Shown here: in pieces, positions 10,262-21,371 of the stretch | Layout of the letters: each line of letters opens with the position of its first letter | Numbering within the stretch: position 1 is the first letter of the stretch | NCBI GenBank assembly: GCA_902590345.1 | Contig: CACIWK010000002.1 | Coordinates: forward strand, 124,001-188,000 | Reading direction: 5' to 3' | DNA from: an uncultured Pelagibacteraceae bacterium | GTDB taxonomy: Bacteria > Pseudomonadota > Alphaproteobacteria > Pelagibacterales > AG-422-B15 | Length of the DNA: 64,000 nt | Program-made: the position numbers and the translations under genes | Notes under the pieces: generated by a model | Seen by the model: the letters and a program-made list of their open reading frames with translations, nothing else | Database searches by the model: none | Told to the model about the DNA's origin: nothing

Positions 10262-12256
10262 ATGAATAAAATTATTTACTATATAGATGTCTTATTAGCT
10301 CACAATGTAAGTGAAGAATTTACCTATAAACACGAAACGATTGAAAAACCTAGAGTTGGAACGATTGTTTTAGCTCCTCTGCGCTCAGGAGAAAAAGTTG
10401 GAATTATCACCAAAGTAAACAGTGTTTTAAATGACTCAAAAATAAAGTTGAAATTTATAAAAGAAATTTCACCCGAATATAGACTGAATTCAAAAATGAT
10501 AAAGTTTTTAAATTGGGTTAGTAATTACAATTTAATTGATAAAGGGTTAGTTCTCAAAATGATTTTGTCGCATAGTAAATTTTATTTTAAAAAGAAAAAA
10601 ACAAAAGAACTCACTTCGAATATTAAAAAAAATGTTAAGACAATAAAGCTAAGTTTGGAGCAAAAAAGGGCTTCTCAAGATATACTAAAAATTTTTCAAC
10701 AACGAAATTTTAAGCCTGTCCTACTTGATGGTGTCCCCGGATCTGGAAAAACAGAAGTTTATTTTGATGTTATAAAAAATTTTGTTAAAGACGGTGAACA
10801 AGTTTTAATTATGTTCCCAGAAGTTTCATTGACAGGAGACTTTGTAAATAGAATTGAAGAAAGATTTGGGTTTTCACCAGTAGTTTGGCACTCAAAGATA
10901 AGTACTGCTTATAAAACAAAAGTATTAAAAAGCATTATTGATGGCACTTCTCAAATTATTGTTGGTGCTCGTTCCTCTTTATTTCTACCATACAAAAACC
11001 TATCAATGATTGTCTTAGATGAAGAACATGACAGCTCTTATAAACAAGAAGAACAAGGTATATACCACGCACGGGATATGTCAGTCGTTAAGAGTTCAAT
11101 AGAAGATATTCCAATTATTTTAGCAAGCGCTACCCCATCACTCGAGACAATTTTTAATGTGATGAATAAAAAATATAATAAAGTTTCGATCAAAAATAAG
11201 TATTTTAATCAAGAAGAAAATGAAATTTTCATAGTTAATATGAAAAAAGAAAAATTAAAAAAAGATCAATGGTTGTCTGAAAGACTCATTAAAGAAATCA
11301 GTCAGACATTGAAAAAAAAACAGCAGACATTGCTTTATATCAACAAAAGAGGATATGCGCCCGTAATTATTTGTAAGTCATGTGGGCATAAAATAACATG
11401 TAAAAACTGCTCGAGTTACTTAGTAGAACACTTAAATAATAAAAAATTACTATGTCATCACTGTGGTCATAGTATTTTAACTAAGGGCTTAGAATGTCCT
11501 TCATGTCAAAATAATGATAGCCACTTTATTGATTATGGAGCCGGCATTGAAAAAATATTTACAGAAATTTCAAAAACTTTTCCCTTGGCAAAGATATGCC
11601 TATTCTCTAGTGATCATATAAAATCGCAAGATGAATTAGAAATTAAGGTAAAACAAATTAAAGATCATGAATATGATATTATTATTGGAACTCAACTTAT
11701 AACTAAAGGTTATCACTTTCCTAACCTTGCATGTGTTGGAATAATTGATGCGGATATGACATTGAAAGGTGGTGATCTGAGAGCCTCTGAAAAAACTTAT
11801 CAGGCCTTATACCAAGTATCCGGAAGAGCAGGACGGGCTCAAACAAAAGGAAGAGTGATTATTCAAACATATTATCCTGAAAACGAAACTATTCAGTCTC
11901 TTTCACAATTAGATCGAGATGCATTTTATGAAAATGAAATATATTATCGCAAACTTAATAACCTTCCACCCTCAGGAAAAATGGCAGCAATAATTGTTAG
12001 TGGAAATAATATTGCCAAGGTGAGGGAGCAATGCAGTATCATGTTTGGTTCTATTCCAAATATTTCAGAACTTGAAATATATGGTCCTGCGCCAGCCCCA
12101 TTATCCAAGTTAAAAGGACGCCACAGACAGAGATTTTTGATACATGACAAAAAAGCCAGAAATATGCAAAAAATAGTCAATGCTTGGCTCAAGAATTCCA
12201 AATCATTATCGAGCGTAAACATATCTGTGGATATCGACCCATTTAGCTTTGTATAA
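10262..12256 (+). CDS. priA: Primosomal protein N' (replication restart helicase)
   Basis: A 664-residue superfamily-2 helicase. It has an N-terminal 3'-DNA-end-binding region, Walker A GVPGSGKTE near residue 157, the DEEH box near 253, and a zinc-binding insertion with four CxxC-type pairs (CKSC, CKNC, CHHC, CPSC) around residues 370-416. The helicase C-terminal motifs GTQLITKGYHFPN and QVSGRAGRA follow. It reloads the replisome at stalled forks. It is somewhat shorter than the E. coli protein, mostly in the N-terminal half. It precedes atpH, an order common in alphaproteobacteria. Confidence 0.95.
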   Translation: MNKIIYYIDVLLAHNVSEEFTYKHETIEKPRVGTIVLAPLRSGEKVGIITKVNSVLNDSKIKLKFIKEISPEYRLNSKMIKFLNWVSNYNLIDKGLVLKMILSHSKFYFKKKKTKELTSNIKKNVKTIKLSLEQKRASQDILKIFQQRNFKPVLLDGVPGSGKTEVYFDVIKNFVKDGEQVLIMFPEVSLTGDFVNRIEERFGFSPVVWHSKISTAYKTKVLKSIIDGTSQIIVGARSSLFLPYKNLSMIVLDEEHDSSYKQEEQGIYHARDMSVVKSSIEDIPIILASATPSLETIFNVMNKKYNKVSIKNKYFNQEENEIFIVNMKKEKLKKDQWLSERLIKEISQTLKKKQQTLLYINKRGYAPVIICKSCGHKITCKNCSSYLVEHLNNKKLLCHHCGHSILTKGLECPSCQNNDSHFIDYGAGIEKIFTEISKTFPLAKICLFSSDHIKSQDELEIKVKQIKDHEYDIIIGTQLITKGYHFPNLACVGIIDADMTLKGGDLRASEKTYQALYQVSGRAGRAQTKGRVIIQTYYPENETIQSLSQLDRDAFYENEIYYRKLNNLPPSGKMAAIIVSGNNIAKVREQCSIMFGSIPNISELEIYGPAPAPLSKLKGRHRQRFLIHDKKARNMQKIVNAWLKNSKSLSSVNISVDIDPFSFV

Positions 12257-12340
12257 AATTCGAATTGCGACATTCCAATACTTGAAAAATATGAGAGTTA
12301 ATGGTACGGAAAGAGTGAATTTTTAAGGAATTTCCACATA

Positions 12341-12901
12341 ATGGCTAACGCAAGTACAAGACAAATCGCATCAGTTGATAGATACGCTAATGCATTATTT
12401 CAGCTGGCAAAAGAAGCCAAAGTACTCGAAACTGTTTCCAGTGAACTTTTAAATTTAAAAAAAATATTGAATGAAGATGATACTTTATTATCCATGGTTA
12501 AAAACCCTTCAATCAGCAAATCTAATAAATTTAATTTTTTTAATTCACTTTCTGAGAAAATTGAAATGTCTAAGCTGGCAAAAAATTTTATTGGAGTAAT
12601 AATCAATAAAAACCGAATAAACTACTTAATGGATATAATTAATTCATTTGAAGAATTAATGTCTGGACTTAAGGGTGAGATGTCAGCAACAATTACTTCA
12701 GCTAAAGTTCTAAAAGAAGAAGAATTAAAGCATATTAAAGATAAACTCAAAGATAAGTTTAGTTCAGAATTTAATATTAACACTATAGTTGATGAGACTT
12801 TAATAGGGGGTCTTAAAATACAAGTTGGCAGTCAAATGATTGATAGCAGCATTAAAAATCAACTCCAAACATTAAAAGAAAAAATGAAAGAGGTCGCTTA
12901 A
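12341..12901 (+). CDS. atpH: F1 ATP synthase delta subunit
   Basis: The 186-residue product begins with the typical [12 protein letters not shown] segment of the OSCP/delta family and ends with the conserved [22 protein letters not shown] motif. Delta links the F1 head to the peripheral stalk. It heads the atpHAGDC cluster and shares one base with the atpA start. An AAGGA ribosome binding site precedes the ATG. The F0 genes (atpIBEF) are not here, matching alphaproteobacteria, where F1 and F0 operons are separate. Confidence 0.95.
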   Translation: MANASTRQIASVDRYANALFQLAKEAKVLETVSSELLNLKKILNEDDTLLSMVKNPSISKSNKFNFFNSLSEKIEMSKLAKNFIGVIINKNRINYLMDIINSFEELMSGLKGEMSATITSAKVLKEEELKHIKDKLKDKFSSEFNINTIVDETLIGGLKIQVGSQMIDSSIKNQLQTLKEKMKEVA

Positions 12902-14427
12902 TGGACATACAACCATCAGAAATATCAAAAATACTCAAAGAAGAAATTAAAAATTTTGGATCTGACTCTGAAATTACAGAAGTTGGTCAAGTTCTTTCAA
13001 TTGGAGATGGTATCGCAAGAATTTATGGACTTGATAATGTTCAGGCTGGTGAAATGGTAATGTTTGATGATGGTACAAGAGGAATGGCCCTTAACCTGGA
13101 GGATGATAATGTAGGTGTTGTGCTATTTGGAAGTGATGCAAATATTAAAGAGGGTGATACGGTTAAAAGGACAAATTCTATTGTTGATGTTCCAGTAGGT
13201 AAAGAGCTGCTAGGAAGAGTTGTAGATGCACTTGGAAATCCAATAGATGGAAAAGGAAACATTGAGTCACAGAATAGAAGTCGTATTGAAGTTAAAGCGC
13301 CAGGTATAATACCAAGAAAATCAGTGTCCGAACCAATGCAAACAGGTCTTAAAGCGATCGACAGCTTGATACCAATTGGCAGAGGTCAACGTGAATTAAT
13401 TATTGGTGACAGACAAACTGGAAAAACAGCAATTGCTATTGATACTATCATAAATCAAAAATCTATTAATGAATCTGGCGATGAAACTAAGAAACTTTAT
13501 TGTATTTACGTTGGTATAGGTCAAAAAAGATCTTCGATTGCTCAAACAGTGAAAGCCTTAGAAGACGCTGGCGCCATGGAATATACTACAGTTGTTGCAG
13601 CAACAGCAAGTGACGCTGCTCCACTACAATTTCTTGCTCCTTATACTGGTTGTTCAATGGGTGAATATTTCCGTGATAATGGAATGCATGCTTTAATAAT
13701 TTATGATGATTTATCAAAACAAGCAGTAGCTTATAGACAAATGTCATTACTTCTTAGAAGACCTCCAGGACGTGAAGCATTTCCAGGAGATGTATTTTAT
13801 CTTCACAGTAGATTACTTGAGAGAGCAGCCAAGATGAATGATGAAAATGGAGGTGGTTCATTAACAGCGTTGCCTGTGATTGAAACTCAAGCAAATGATG
13901 TTAGTGCATTTATACCAACAAACGTGATTTCAATCACTGATGGTCAAATTTTCCTAGAAACTGAATTGTTTAACCAAGGTATCAGACCTGCAGTTAATGT
14001 AGGTTTAAGTGTATCCCGAGTTGGTTCTGCAGCGCAAACCAAGGCGATGAAGAAGGTTGCAGGCTCGATAAAACTTGAACTGGCGCAGTACCGTGAAATG
14101 GCAGCATTTGCCCAATTTGGATCAGACCTAGATGCCTCGACACAAAAGCTATTAAATAGAGGTTCAAAACTTACTGAACTATTAAAGCAAAACCAGTATT
14201 CACCGATGACAATTGCAGAGCAAGTTGTTTCAATTTTTACTGGTGTGAACGGTTACTTAGATGATCTGGAGTTGAATCAGATAAGGGATTTCGAAAAAGA
14301 TCTATTTGAACTTATAAAATCATCTCATTCAGATATTATTGAGTCTATCAATTCATCTGGAGACTTGAACGATGATGCTTCCAGTAAATTAACATCAATA
14401 ATTGAAGAGTTTAAAAAAAATAGATAA
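12901..14427 (+). CDS. atpA: F1 ATP synthase alpha subunit
   Basis: A 508-residue subunit of normal length. It includes the N-terminal beta-barrel domain, Walker [12 protein letters not shown] near residue 170, and the conserved [17 protein letters not shown] and [19 protein letters not shown] segments. The C-terminal helical domain contains [18 protein letters not shown]. Alpha carries the non-catalytic nucleotide sites of the F1 hexamer. Its start overlaps the atpH stop by one base and atpG begins immediately after its stop, so expression is coupled. Confidence 0.98.
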   Translation: MDIQPSEISKILKEEIKNFGSDSEITEVGQVLSIGDGIARIYGLDNVQAGEMVMFDDGTRGMALNLEDDNVGVVLFGSDANIKEGDTVKRTNSIVDVPVGKELLGRVVDALGNPIDGKGNIESQNRSRIEVKAPGIIPRKSVSEPMQTGLKAIDSLIPIGRGQRELIIGDRQTGKTAIAIDTIINQKSINESGDETKKLYCIYVGIGQKRSSIAQTVKALEDAGAMEYTTVVAATASDAAPLQFLAPYTGCSMGEYFRDNGMHALIIYDDLSKQAVAYRQMSLLLRRPPGREAFPGDVFYLHSRLLERAAKMNDENGGGSLTALPVIETQANDVSAFIPTNVISITDGQIFLETELFNQGIRPAVNVGLSVSRVGSAAQTKAMKKVAGSIKLELAQYREMAAFAQFGSDLDASTQKLLNRGSKLTELLKQNQYSPMTIAEQVVSIFTGVNGYLDDLELNQIRDFEKDLFELIKSSHSDIIESINSSGDLNDDASSKLTSIIEEFKKNR

Positions 14428-15312
14428 ATGCCAAGTTTAGACGATCTAAAAAAACGAATTGGTAGCGTTAAGTCTACTCAAAAAATAACTAAAGCTATGA
14501 AAATGGTTGCGGCTGCAAAATTACGGCGTGCCCAAGAATCTGCTGAGTCAAGTCGTCCTTATTCTGAGACCATGGAAGATCTTATATCATCTATATCATC
14601 TGGGTACTCTCCAACTTCAAATGAAAGAAATTTATTAACCGGAGATAATAAGGACTCAATTCATATGTTGATCCTTTTTACATCTGAGAGAGGACTGTGT
14701 GGTGGATTTAATTCAATTGTCACTAAATCACTTCGAGATAAAGTAGCAAGTCTTGAGGAGTCAGGTAAACAAGTAAAAATTATTTGTGTTGGAAAAAAGG
14801 GTTATGACATTATTAAAAGACAGTATGAAGAAAAAATTGTCGAAGTTGTTGATATGAGATCTGTTAAGTCTGCTTCTTATCAGGATGCAAAAAATATAGC
14901 TGACAAAATAACAAAAATGTATTTTGACGAAGAATTTGATAAATGTTCTATCTTTTATAATAAGTTTAAATCAGTAATATCACAGATTCCAACTGAACAA
15001 CAAATTATTCCAATTGATATTCCTGAAAACGAGTCAGATACAACGAAAAATGATAATGCTTTTTTTGAATTTGAGCCTGGTGAGAGTGAAATACTCGATG
15101 AACTACTCCCGCTGAACTTTACAATACAAATATTTAAAGCTTTACTTGAAAGCGCAGCCAGCGAACAAGGTGCTAGAATGAGCGCTATGGATAATGCATC
15201 AAGAAACGCGTCTGATATGATTGATAATTTAACACTATTTTATAACCGTTCCAGACAAGCTGTTATTACTAAAGAGCTTATTGAGATAATTTCTGGAGCA
15301 GAAGCAGTTTAA
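14428..15312 (+). CDS. atpG: F1 ATP synthase gamma subunit
   Basis: The 294-residue protein has the gamma signature at both ends. The N-terminal helix contains IGSVKSTQKITKAMKMVAAA, and the C-terminal helix contains ESAASEQGARMSAMDNASRNA. The internal ERGLCGGFN motif is present. Gamma is the rotating central shaft that couples proton flow to catalysis. The gene follows the atpA stop without a gap and is followed 13 bases later by atpD, which has its own AAGGAG site. Confidence 0.97.
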   Translation: MPSLDDLKKRIGSVKSTQKITKAMKMVAAAKLRRAQESAESSRPYSETMEDLISSISSGYSPTSNERNLLTGDNKDSIHMLILFTSERGLCGGFNSIVTKSLRDKVASLEESGKQVKIICVGKKGYDIIKRQYEEKIVEVVDMRSVKSASYQDAKNIADKITKMYFDEEFDKCSIFYNKFKSVISQIPTEQQIIPIDIPENESDTTKNDNAFFEFEPGESEILDELLPLNFTIQIFKALLESAASEQGARMSAMDNASRNASDMIDNLTLFYNRSRQAVITKELIEIISGAEAV

Positions 15313-15316
15313 TTAA

Positions 15317-16753
<1,437 letters not shown>

Positions 16754-16758
16754 CTTGA

Positions 16759-17145
16759 ATGTCTGATCAATTTAACTATAAATTAGTAACGCCTGAAAAA
16801 ATATACCTTGAGGGTGATGCTCAAATGGTTGTCTTACCTGGTGCGGAAGGTGATCTTGGAGTGCTTCCAAATCACTCAAATATTATTACCTCTCTTAGGC
16901 CAGGAATCATAAAAGTAACTAATTCAGATCAAACACAATCATTGTTTGTTGAAGAGGGCTTTATTAAATTCTCTAACAACGAGCTACTTGTTGTAGCTGT
17001 GGGTTTGGATGAAGAAGCTGCTTTGAATAATGACTTTATTAATGATAAAATTGAGAATTATTCTTCAGCTCTTGAGACCGCTGATGAGACTCAAAAAATG
17101 AAAATTCAGAAAAAAATTGATAGTTTAAAACTTCTTTTAAATTAA
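16759..17145 (+). CDS. atpC: F1 ATP synthase epsilon subunit
   Basis: The 128-residue subunit shows the N-terminal beta-sandwich hallmarks: LVTPEKIYLEGDAQMVVLPG, GDLGVLPNHSNIITSLRPG and a strand with VEEGFIKFSNNELLVVA. A C-terminal helical hairpin follows. Epsilon binds gamma at the foot of the central stalk and regulates ATP hydrolysis. It starts five bases after atpD and ends the F1 operon. Its stop overlaps the last four bases of the convergent rppH gene, with no obvious terminator between them. Confidence 0.94.
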   Translation: MSDQFNYKLVTPEKIYLEGDAQMVVLPGAEGDLGVLPNHSNIITSLRPGIIKVTNSDQTQSLFVEEGFIKFSNNELLVVAVGLDEEAALNNDFINDKIENYSSALETADETQKMKIQKKIDSLKLLLN

Positions 17146-17612
17146 ATATCAATATTATTAATTTCTTTAAATATGCTTATATAAAGTCTTCTTTTAAAGG
17201 GAACGATTTTTTTAAGTATTTTATCTTGTGTAGACCATTCCCATTTCTTAAATTCTGGTTTCTTTGTTTTAATATTTATATCTTCATCTTTTCCGGTAAA
17301 ATTTATTATAAACCATTTTTGTTTTTGACCAATAAATCTACCTTTCCAAAGTTTTTTTCTTAAATAAGAAGGAAGTTTATAAAAATACCAAGTTTTACTT
17401 TCATATATAATTTTATAATTTTTTTTAATTCCAGTTTCCTCTTTCATTTCTCGTATAACAGCTTTTGCAGGGCTTTCTCCTTTATCAATTCCACCTTGTG
17501 GCATCTGCCAAGCTGATTTATCTTTATCAAATCTTTGTCCAATAAAAATTTGATTCTTAGAGTTGAGAATGATCATTCCAACTCCTCTTCTATACCTTGG
17601 TTTTTGATCCAT
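17142..17612 (-). CDS. rppH: RNA 5'-pyrophosphohydrolase (NUDIX)
   Basis: A 156-residue NUDIX hydrolase with RRGVGMIILN near the N-terminus and a complete Nudix box of the form GGIDKGESPAKAVIREMKEETGI (positions near residues 40-62), including the metal-binding REMKEE. RppH removes pyrophosphate from 5'-triphosphorylated RNA and triggers decay; close relatives act on dinucleoside polyphosphates. The aromatic segment TWYFYKLP agrees with RppH. It lies downstream of ctpA on the minus strand and is convergent with atpC. Confidence 0.9.
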   Translation of the reverse strand: MDQKPRYRRGVGMIILNSKNQIFIGQRFDKDKSAWQMPQGGIDKGESPAKAVIREMKEETGIKKNYKIIYESKTWYFYKLPSYLRKKLWKGRFIGQKQKWFIINFTGKDEDINIKTKKPEFKKWEWSTQDKILKKIVPFKRRLYISIFKEINNIDI

Positions 17613-17639
17613 TCTGTTCTGTTGCTGAAAATATTAATT

Positions 17640-18788
17640 TTATTCAACCATCTTTTCTTTATCAAAAAGATCTAGAGCGTAATTTAATTGATTATCGGTT
17701 TCTTCGTCTTCATCGTAAATATATTCAACTTCAATATCTGGAGTTATTCCAACTCTATGAATAGAGTCACCAGAGGGCGTATAATAAAGCGCTGTTGTCA
17801 TTCTGATGGCACTTGAGTCTTTTAATGGAAAGATCGTTTGAACTGATCCCTTTCCGTATGATTGTTCTCCAAGAATAATTGCGCGTTTATGATCTTGAAG
17901 CGCACCCGCAACAATTTCGGATGCTGATGCAGATCCCTGATTTATAAGAACAATAATTGGCTTATCGTTAGCAATGTCCCCACCTGACGCTGTAAATCTT
18001 GATATATCATTTTTATCTCTTCCTTTTATTGATACAATTTCACCAAATTTTAGGAAGTTATTTGTAACTTTTGCCGATTGATCCAATAAGCCACCAGGAT
18101 TATTCCTTAAATCAATTATGTAGCCTTCAATATTATTTTTTCCGATACTGTTTGATAATTCTTTTACAGCATTTCTTATGCCTTTATCGGCTTGTTCACT
18201 AAATGATATTAATCTTATGTATCCAATGTTACCCTCAGCATTAAATTTAACTGCTTGCACAGTTATAACCGCCCTTTTTAATGTCACATCTATGGGGTCT
18301 TCTTCTCCGATTCTAACCACTTTTATTGTTAATGATTTACCCACAGGCCCTCGTAAAAGTTCAACAGCTTCACTTAGTGTTAATCCAAGCACATCAATTT
18401 CATCAATATGTGTAATATAATCACCAGGGCGCATTCCTGCTCTCGCAGCCGGAGTGTCATCAATTGGAGAAATTACTTTTACATACCCGTTTTCCATTGT
18501 TACCTCAATTCCAAGTCCCCCAAATTCGCCTTTAGTTTCTTCTTGCATATCAGTATAAATTTCTGAATCCATATAGCTTGAAAATGGATCCAATGATTGA
18601 AGCATGCCGTTAATTGCATATTCAATTACCTTCTCGTCATCTATATCCTCGACATAATTACTTTTTATAATGTCAAAAACATCCCCAAAGACATCCAATT
18701 TTTTATAAAGATCTTGGTTATTTGCAGAGATATAATTAAAGCTAAAAAGTGATATAACAAATGATAACGTAATAAACAAAATTTTCAT
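17640..18788 (-). CDS. ctpA: Carboxy-terminal processing protease (S41 family)
   Basis: The 382-residue protein has an N-terminal signal peptide (MKILFITLSFVISLFSFN...ISA) and a PDZ domain with the GGLGIEV motif and PGDYITHID. The S41 protease core has the catalytic serine in NQGSASASEIVAGALQDH and the lysine in EQSYGKGSVQTIFPL. CtpA-type enzymes trim C-termini of periplasmic or membrane proteins. It is shorter than many relatives, lacking most of the C-terminal extension. In alphaproteobacteria it commonly sits beside rlmH and rppH, as here. Confidence 0.92.
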   Translation of the reverse strand: MKILFITLSFVISLFSFNYISANNQDLYKKLDVFGDVFDIIKSNYVEDIDDEKVIEYAINGMLQSLDPFSSYMDSEIYTDMQEETKGEFGGLGIEVTMENGYVKVISPIDDTPAARAGMRPGDYITHIDEIDVLGLTLSEAVELLRGPVGKSLTIKVVRIGEEDPIDVTLKRAVITVQAVKFNAEGNIGYIRLISFSEQADKGIRNAVKELSNSIGKNNIEGYIIDLRNNPGGLLDQSAKVTNNFLKFGEIVSIKGRDKNDISRFTASGGDIANDKPIIVLINQGSASASEIVAGALQDHKRAIILGEQSYGKGSVQTIFPLKDSSAIRMTTALYYTPSGDSIHRVGITPDIEVEYIYDEDEETDNQLNYALDLFDKEKMVE

Positions 18789-18790
18789 TT

Positions 18791-19225
18791 TTAAACTCTG
18801 TGATATGGATGATTAGATACAATAGTAGCAGATCTATATATTTGTTCTAATAAAATTATTAGTGCAAATGAGTGCGTTAATGTCATTTTACTCAAGGAAA
18901 TAACCTTATTACTTTTTTCTAGTATACCTTTCTGAATGCCATCAGTACTGCCAACAATAAATTTCAAGTTTTTGAAATTATTATTAAATAAGAATACTTT
19001 TAAGTCTTCAGTTGAAAAATGCTCACCTTTCTCGTCAAGGCTTACAAAACACTCATTGGCCTTCTTTTTAATTATTCTATTTTCAATTCCTTTATTATTA
19101 ATTTTTACTGTTTTTATATCAGTTATAATATTTCTAAACTGTGAAATACGTTTTATATAAATATCATGAAGTTGTTCTTCATGATCAAATTTAAATTTAT
19201 CAAAATGTAGAATTTCAATTTTCAT
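18791..19225 (-). CDS. rlmH: 23S rRNA (pseudouridine1915-N3)-methyltransferase RlmH
   Basis: A small SPOUT methyltransferase of 144 residues. The C-terminal knot region SKMTLTHSFALIILLEQIYRS and the final SNHPYHR are diagnostic of RlmH, and the AdoMet-binding loop is FIVGSTDG, slightly changed from the usual GGPDG form. It methylates the pseudouridine at position 1915 of 23S rRNA in the assembled ribosome. It sits between rsfS and ctpA, the usual alphaproteobacterial order nadD-rsfS-rlmH. Confidence 0.93.
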   Translation of the reverse strand: MKIEILHFDKFKFDHEEQLHDIYIKRISQFRNIITDIKTVKINNKGIENRIIKKKANECFVSLDEKGEHFSTEDLKVFLFNNNFKNLKFIVGSTDGIQKGILEKSNKVISLSKMTLTHSFALIILLEQIYRSATIVSNHPYHRV

Positions 19226-19236
19226 TTAAGGATCAA

Positions 19237-19560
19237 TTATTCAATTTCTGCGGACCACATATTTTCTAAGTTATAAAATTTTCTAATTTCATCTTTGAAT
19301 AAATGTATAATAACGTCACCACTATCAATTACTATCCAGCCACTGTCTTGGTTCCCCTCAATTGATGGCAGTGTAATATTTAGACTTTTAAGCATTTTAT
19401 GAACTGATTGCGAAATCGCGTTTATATGTCTATTTGATGTTCCAGTTGCAAATACTAGGTGGTCAGCTAGTGAAGTTTTTTTAGATATATCTATTGAGAC
19501 TATATCCAGAGCCTTATTATCCTCTAAATCAGTTAATATTTTTTTTAGTATTTGAGTCAT
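19237..19560 (-). CDS. rsfS: Ribosome silencing factor RsfS
   Basis: A 107-residue RsfS/Iojap/DUF143 protein, recognised by DIVSIDISKKTSLADHLVFATGTSNRH and by GWIVIDSGDVIIHLF followed by a C-terminal REFYxLExLW-like segment (RKFYNLENMWS). It binds ribosomal protein L14 and blocks subunit joining when nutrients are short. Its start overlaps the nadD stop by four bases, so the two are coupled. RlmH follows 11 bases later. The length is normal for the family. Confidence 0.95.
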   Translation of the reverse strand: MTQILKKILTDLEDNKALDIVSIDISKKTSLADHLVFATGTSNRHINAISQSVHKMLKSLNITLPSIEGNQDSGWIVIDSGDVIIHLFKDEIRKFYNLENMWSAEIE

Positions 19561-20114
19561 TTATTATTTCTAATGGCAGTTGATGACTCACTTACATTGA
19601 AGTCACGAATAAATATCCAAGCAGGTGATTTGGTAAATATCAACTTTGCATCAGACAATTTTATTTGTTTGTTTTTAAATTTTTCCGCAACTATAGAAGT
19701 AAGTGGATTATATAATTTTTCATTACGATTAAATACAGCAATAGGCATTTGATTAAAAATATCTAAATAATTTTTCCATTTATTCATTTCTTCAAAAGAG
19801 TCACTACCCATTAAAAATATGAACTCATCCTCGGTAAAGTTAGATTTGATATGTTTCAAATTATCAATTAAATAATTTGAGTTAGTAATATCCTCAAAAA
19901 ATTTCAGTTTAATATTGTTATTGCCTATTAGTTTTTTTGCTTGATTATTTCTATCTTCAAATGACATATAATCATCTTTTTCCTTCAGTGGATTTTGCTT
20001 TGTGATCATCCACCAGACTTCATCAAGATCAAAAATTTGAATTGCCTTGTCTGATAATTTTAAATGTCCTAAATGTGCTGGATTAAATGAACTTCCTAAA
20101 ATGCCAATTTTCAT
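19557..20114 (-). CDS. nadD: Nicotinate-nucleotide adenylyltransferase
   Basis: A 185-residue nucleotidyltransferase with the adenylyltransferase motif GSSFNPAHLGHLKLSDKA at the N-terminus, WWMITKQNPLK, and a C-terminal SSTAIR motif. NadD joins ATP and nicotinate mononucleotide to make deamido-NAD. The protein stops only a few residues after SSTAIR, so it is slightly short at the C-terminus, with no sign of frameshift. The start is adjacent to the proA stop, and rsfS overlaps its end. Confidence 0.92.
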   Translation of the reverse strand: MKIGILGSSFNPAHLGHLKLSDKAIQIFDLDEVWWMITKQNPLKEKDDYMSFEDRNNQAKKLIGNNNIKLKFFEDITNSNYLIDNLKHIKSNFTEDEFIFLMGSDSFEEMNKWKNYLDIFNQMPIAVFNRNEKLYNPLTSIVAEKFKNKQIKLSDAKLIFTKSPAWIFIRDFNVSESSTAIRNNK

Positions 20115-21371
20115 TTACGGTCTAACCTGTCCATTTCCTCTCACTATATATTTATAAGTAGTCAGCCCTTCTAATCCAACTGGCCCTCTGGCGTGCAATT
20201 TGCCGGTAGCAATTCCTATTTCAGCACCTAAACCAAATTCACCTCCATCTGCAAATTGGGTTGAGGTGTTATGCATAACAATTGCACTACCTACGGTATT
20301 TAAAAACTTTTCAACTTTCTCTTTATCTTCAGAAATAATACTCTCTGTATGACCTGATCCATATGTAGCAATATGTTCTATTGCTTCATCTACCCCTTTA
20401 ACAGTCTTTATAGATATTATTGCATCTAAATATTCTGTACCCCAATCTTCTTCGGATGCTTTTAGAACTTTGTCTGAGATTTTCATACATACATTATCTC
20501 CTCTTACTTCACAGCCCCCATTAATTAAATCAGTAATAATTTTTGGTAAATGAGTGTCGACACAGTTTTCATCAATTAATATAGTTTCAGCTGCACCACA
20601 AATTCCAGTTCTTCTCAATTTTGCATTTTCTATAATTTTGCTTGCTATTTCTGTATCTGATGTTTCATCAACATATAAGTGACATATTCCATCGAGATGT
20701 CCAATAACAGGTATTTTTGCGGTGTCTTGAACTTTTTTTACTAAACCTTTACCACCTCTAGGTACTACAACATCAATATATTTTCCCATTTTAGCAAGCA
20801 TGTAATCTACTGCCGCTCTATCTGTGGTGCTTACATATTGAACAATATGTTCGCTAACAAAATTTTCCTTTAAAGCCCCTTGTATCGATTTTACCATTTC
20901 TGAGTTAGTGTTAAAGCACTCAGATCCTCCTCTTAGTATTACACTATTGCCAGCTTTTAGACATAAAACTGTCGCATCAACTGTAACGTTTGGTCTGCTT
21001 TCGTAAATAATTCCAATAACACCAAGAGGAACTGACACTCTTTCGACTAACATTCCATTTGGCCTTTTATTAGAATAAAGTTTGTTTCCAACTGGATCTT
21101 CTAAAGAAATAACATTTTCAATTGACGATAATATTCCATCAAATCGTTCGTCATCTAGCATAAGTCGATCAACCATTGCTTTTGAAAGACTATTTTCAGA
21201 GTTACTAATATCTAATGAATTAGCATCTAGAATATTTTGTTTATTCTTTTCTAAACTTACTATAATTGATTTTAAAATATTATTTTTATCTCTTTCGTTC
21301 AAAGACCTAATGTCTTTTGAGGCCCTAACACTGTTTTCACCCATCTTTTCTAATTCTAATTCAATACTCAT
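20115..21371 (-). CDS. proA: Gamma-glutamyl phosphate reductase
   Basis: The 418-residue product belongs to the aldehyde dehydrogenase superfamily and has ProA hallmarks: VPLGVIGIIYESRPNVT, GNSVILRGGSE, the catalytic-cysteine region LRRTGICGAAETIL and the C-terminal GPVGLEGLTTYKY. It reduces gamma-glutamyl phosphate to glutamate semialdehyde in proline synthesis. Its start overlaps the proB stop by four bases, so both enzymes are made from a coupled message. This reversed proB-proA order downstream of obg is common in alphaproteobacteria. Confidence 0.96.
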   Translation of the reverse strand: MSIELELEKMGENSVRASKDIRSLNERDKNNILKSIIVSLEKNKQNILDANSLDISNSENSLSKAMVDRLMLDDERFDGILSSIENVISLEDPVGNKLYSNKRPNGMLVERVSVPLGVIGIIYESRPNVTVDATVLCLKAGNSVILRGGSECFNTNSEMVKSIQGALKENFVSEHIVQYVSTTDRAAVDYMLAKMGKYIDVVVPRGGKGLVKKVQDTAKIPVIGHLDGICHLYVDETSDTEIASKIIENAKLRRTGICGAAETILIDENCVDTHLPKIITDLINGGCEVRGDNVCMKISDKVLKASEEDWGTEYLDAIISIKTVKGVDEAIEHIATYGSGHTESIISEDKEKVEKFLNTVGSAIVMHNTSTQFADGGEFGLGAEIGIATGKLHARGPVGLEGLTTYKYIVRGNGQVRP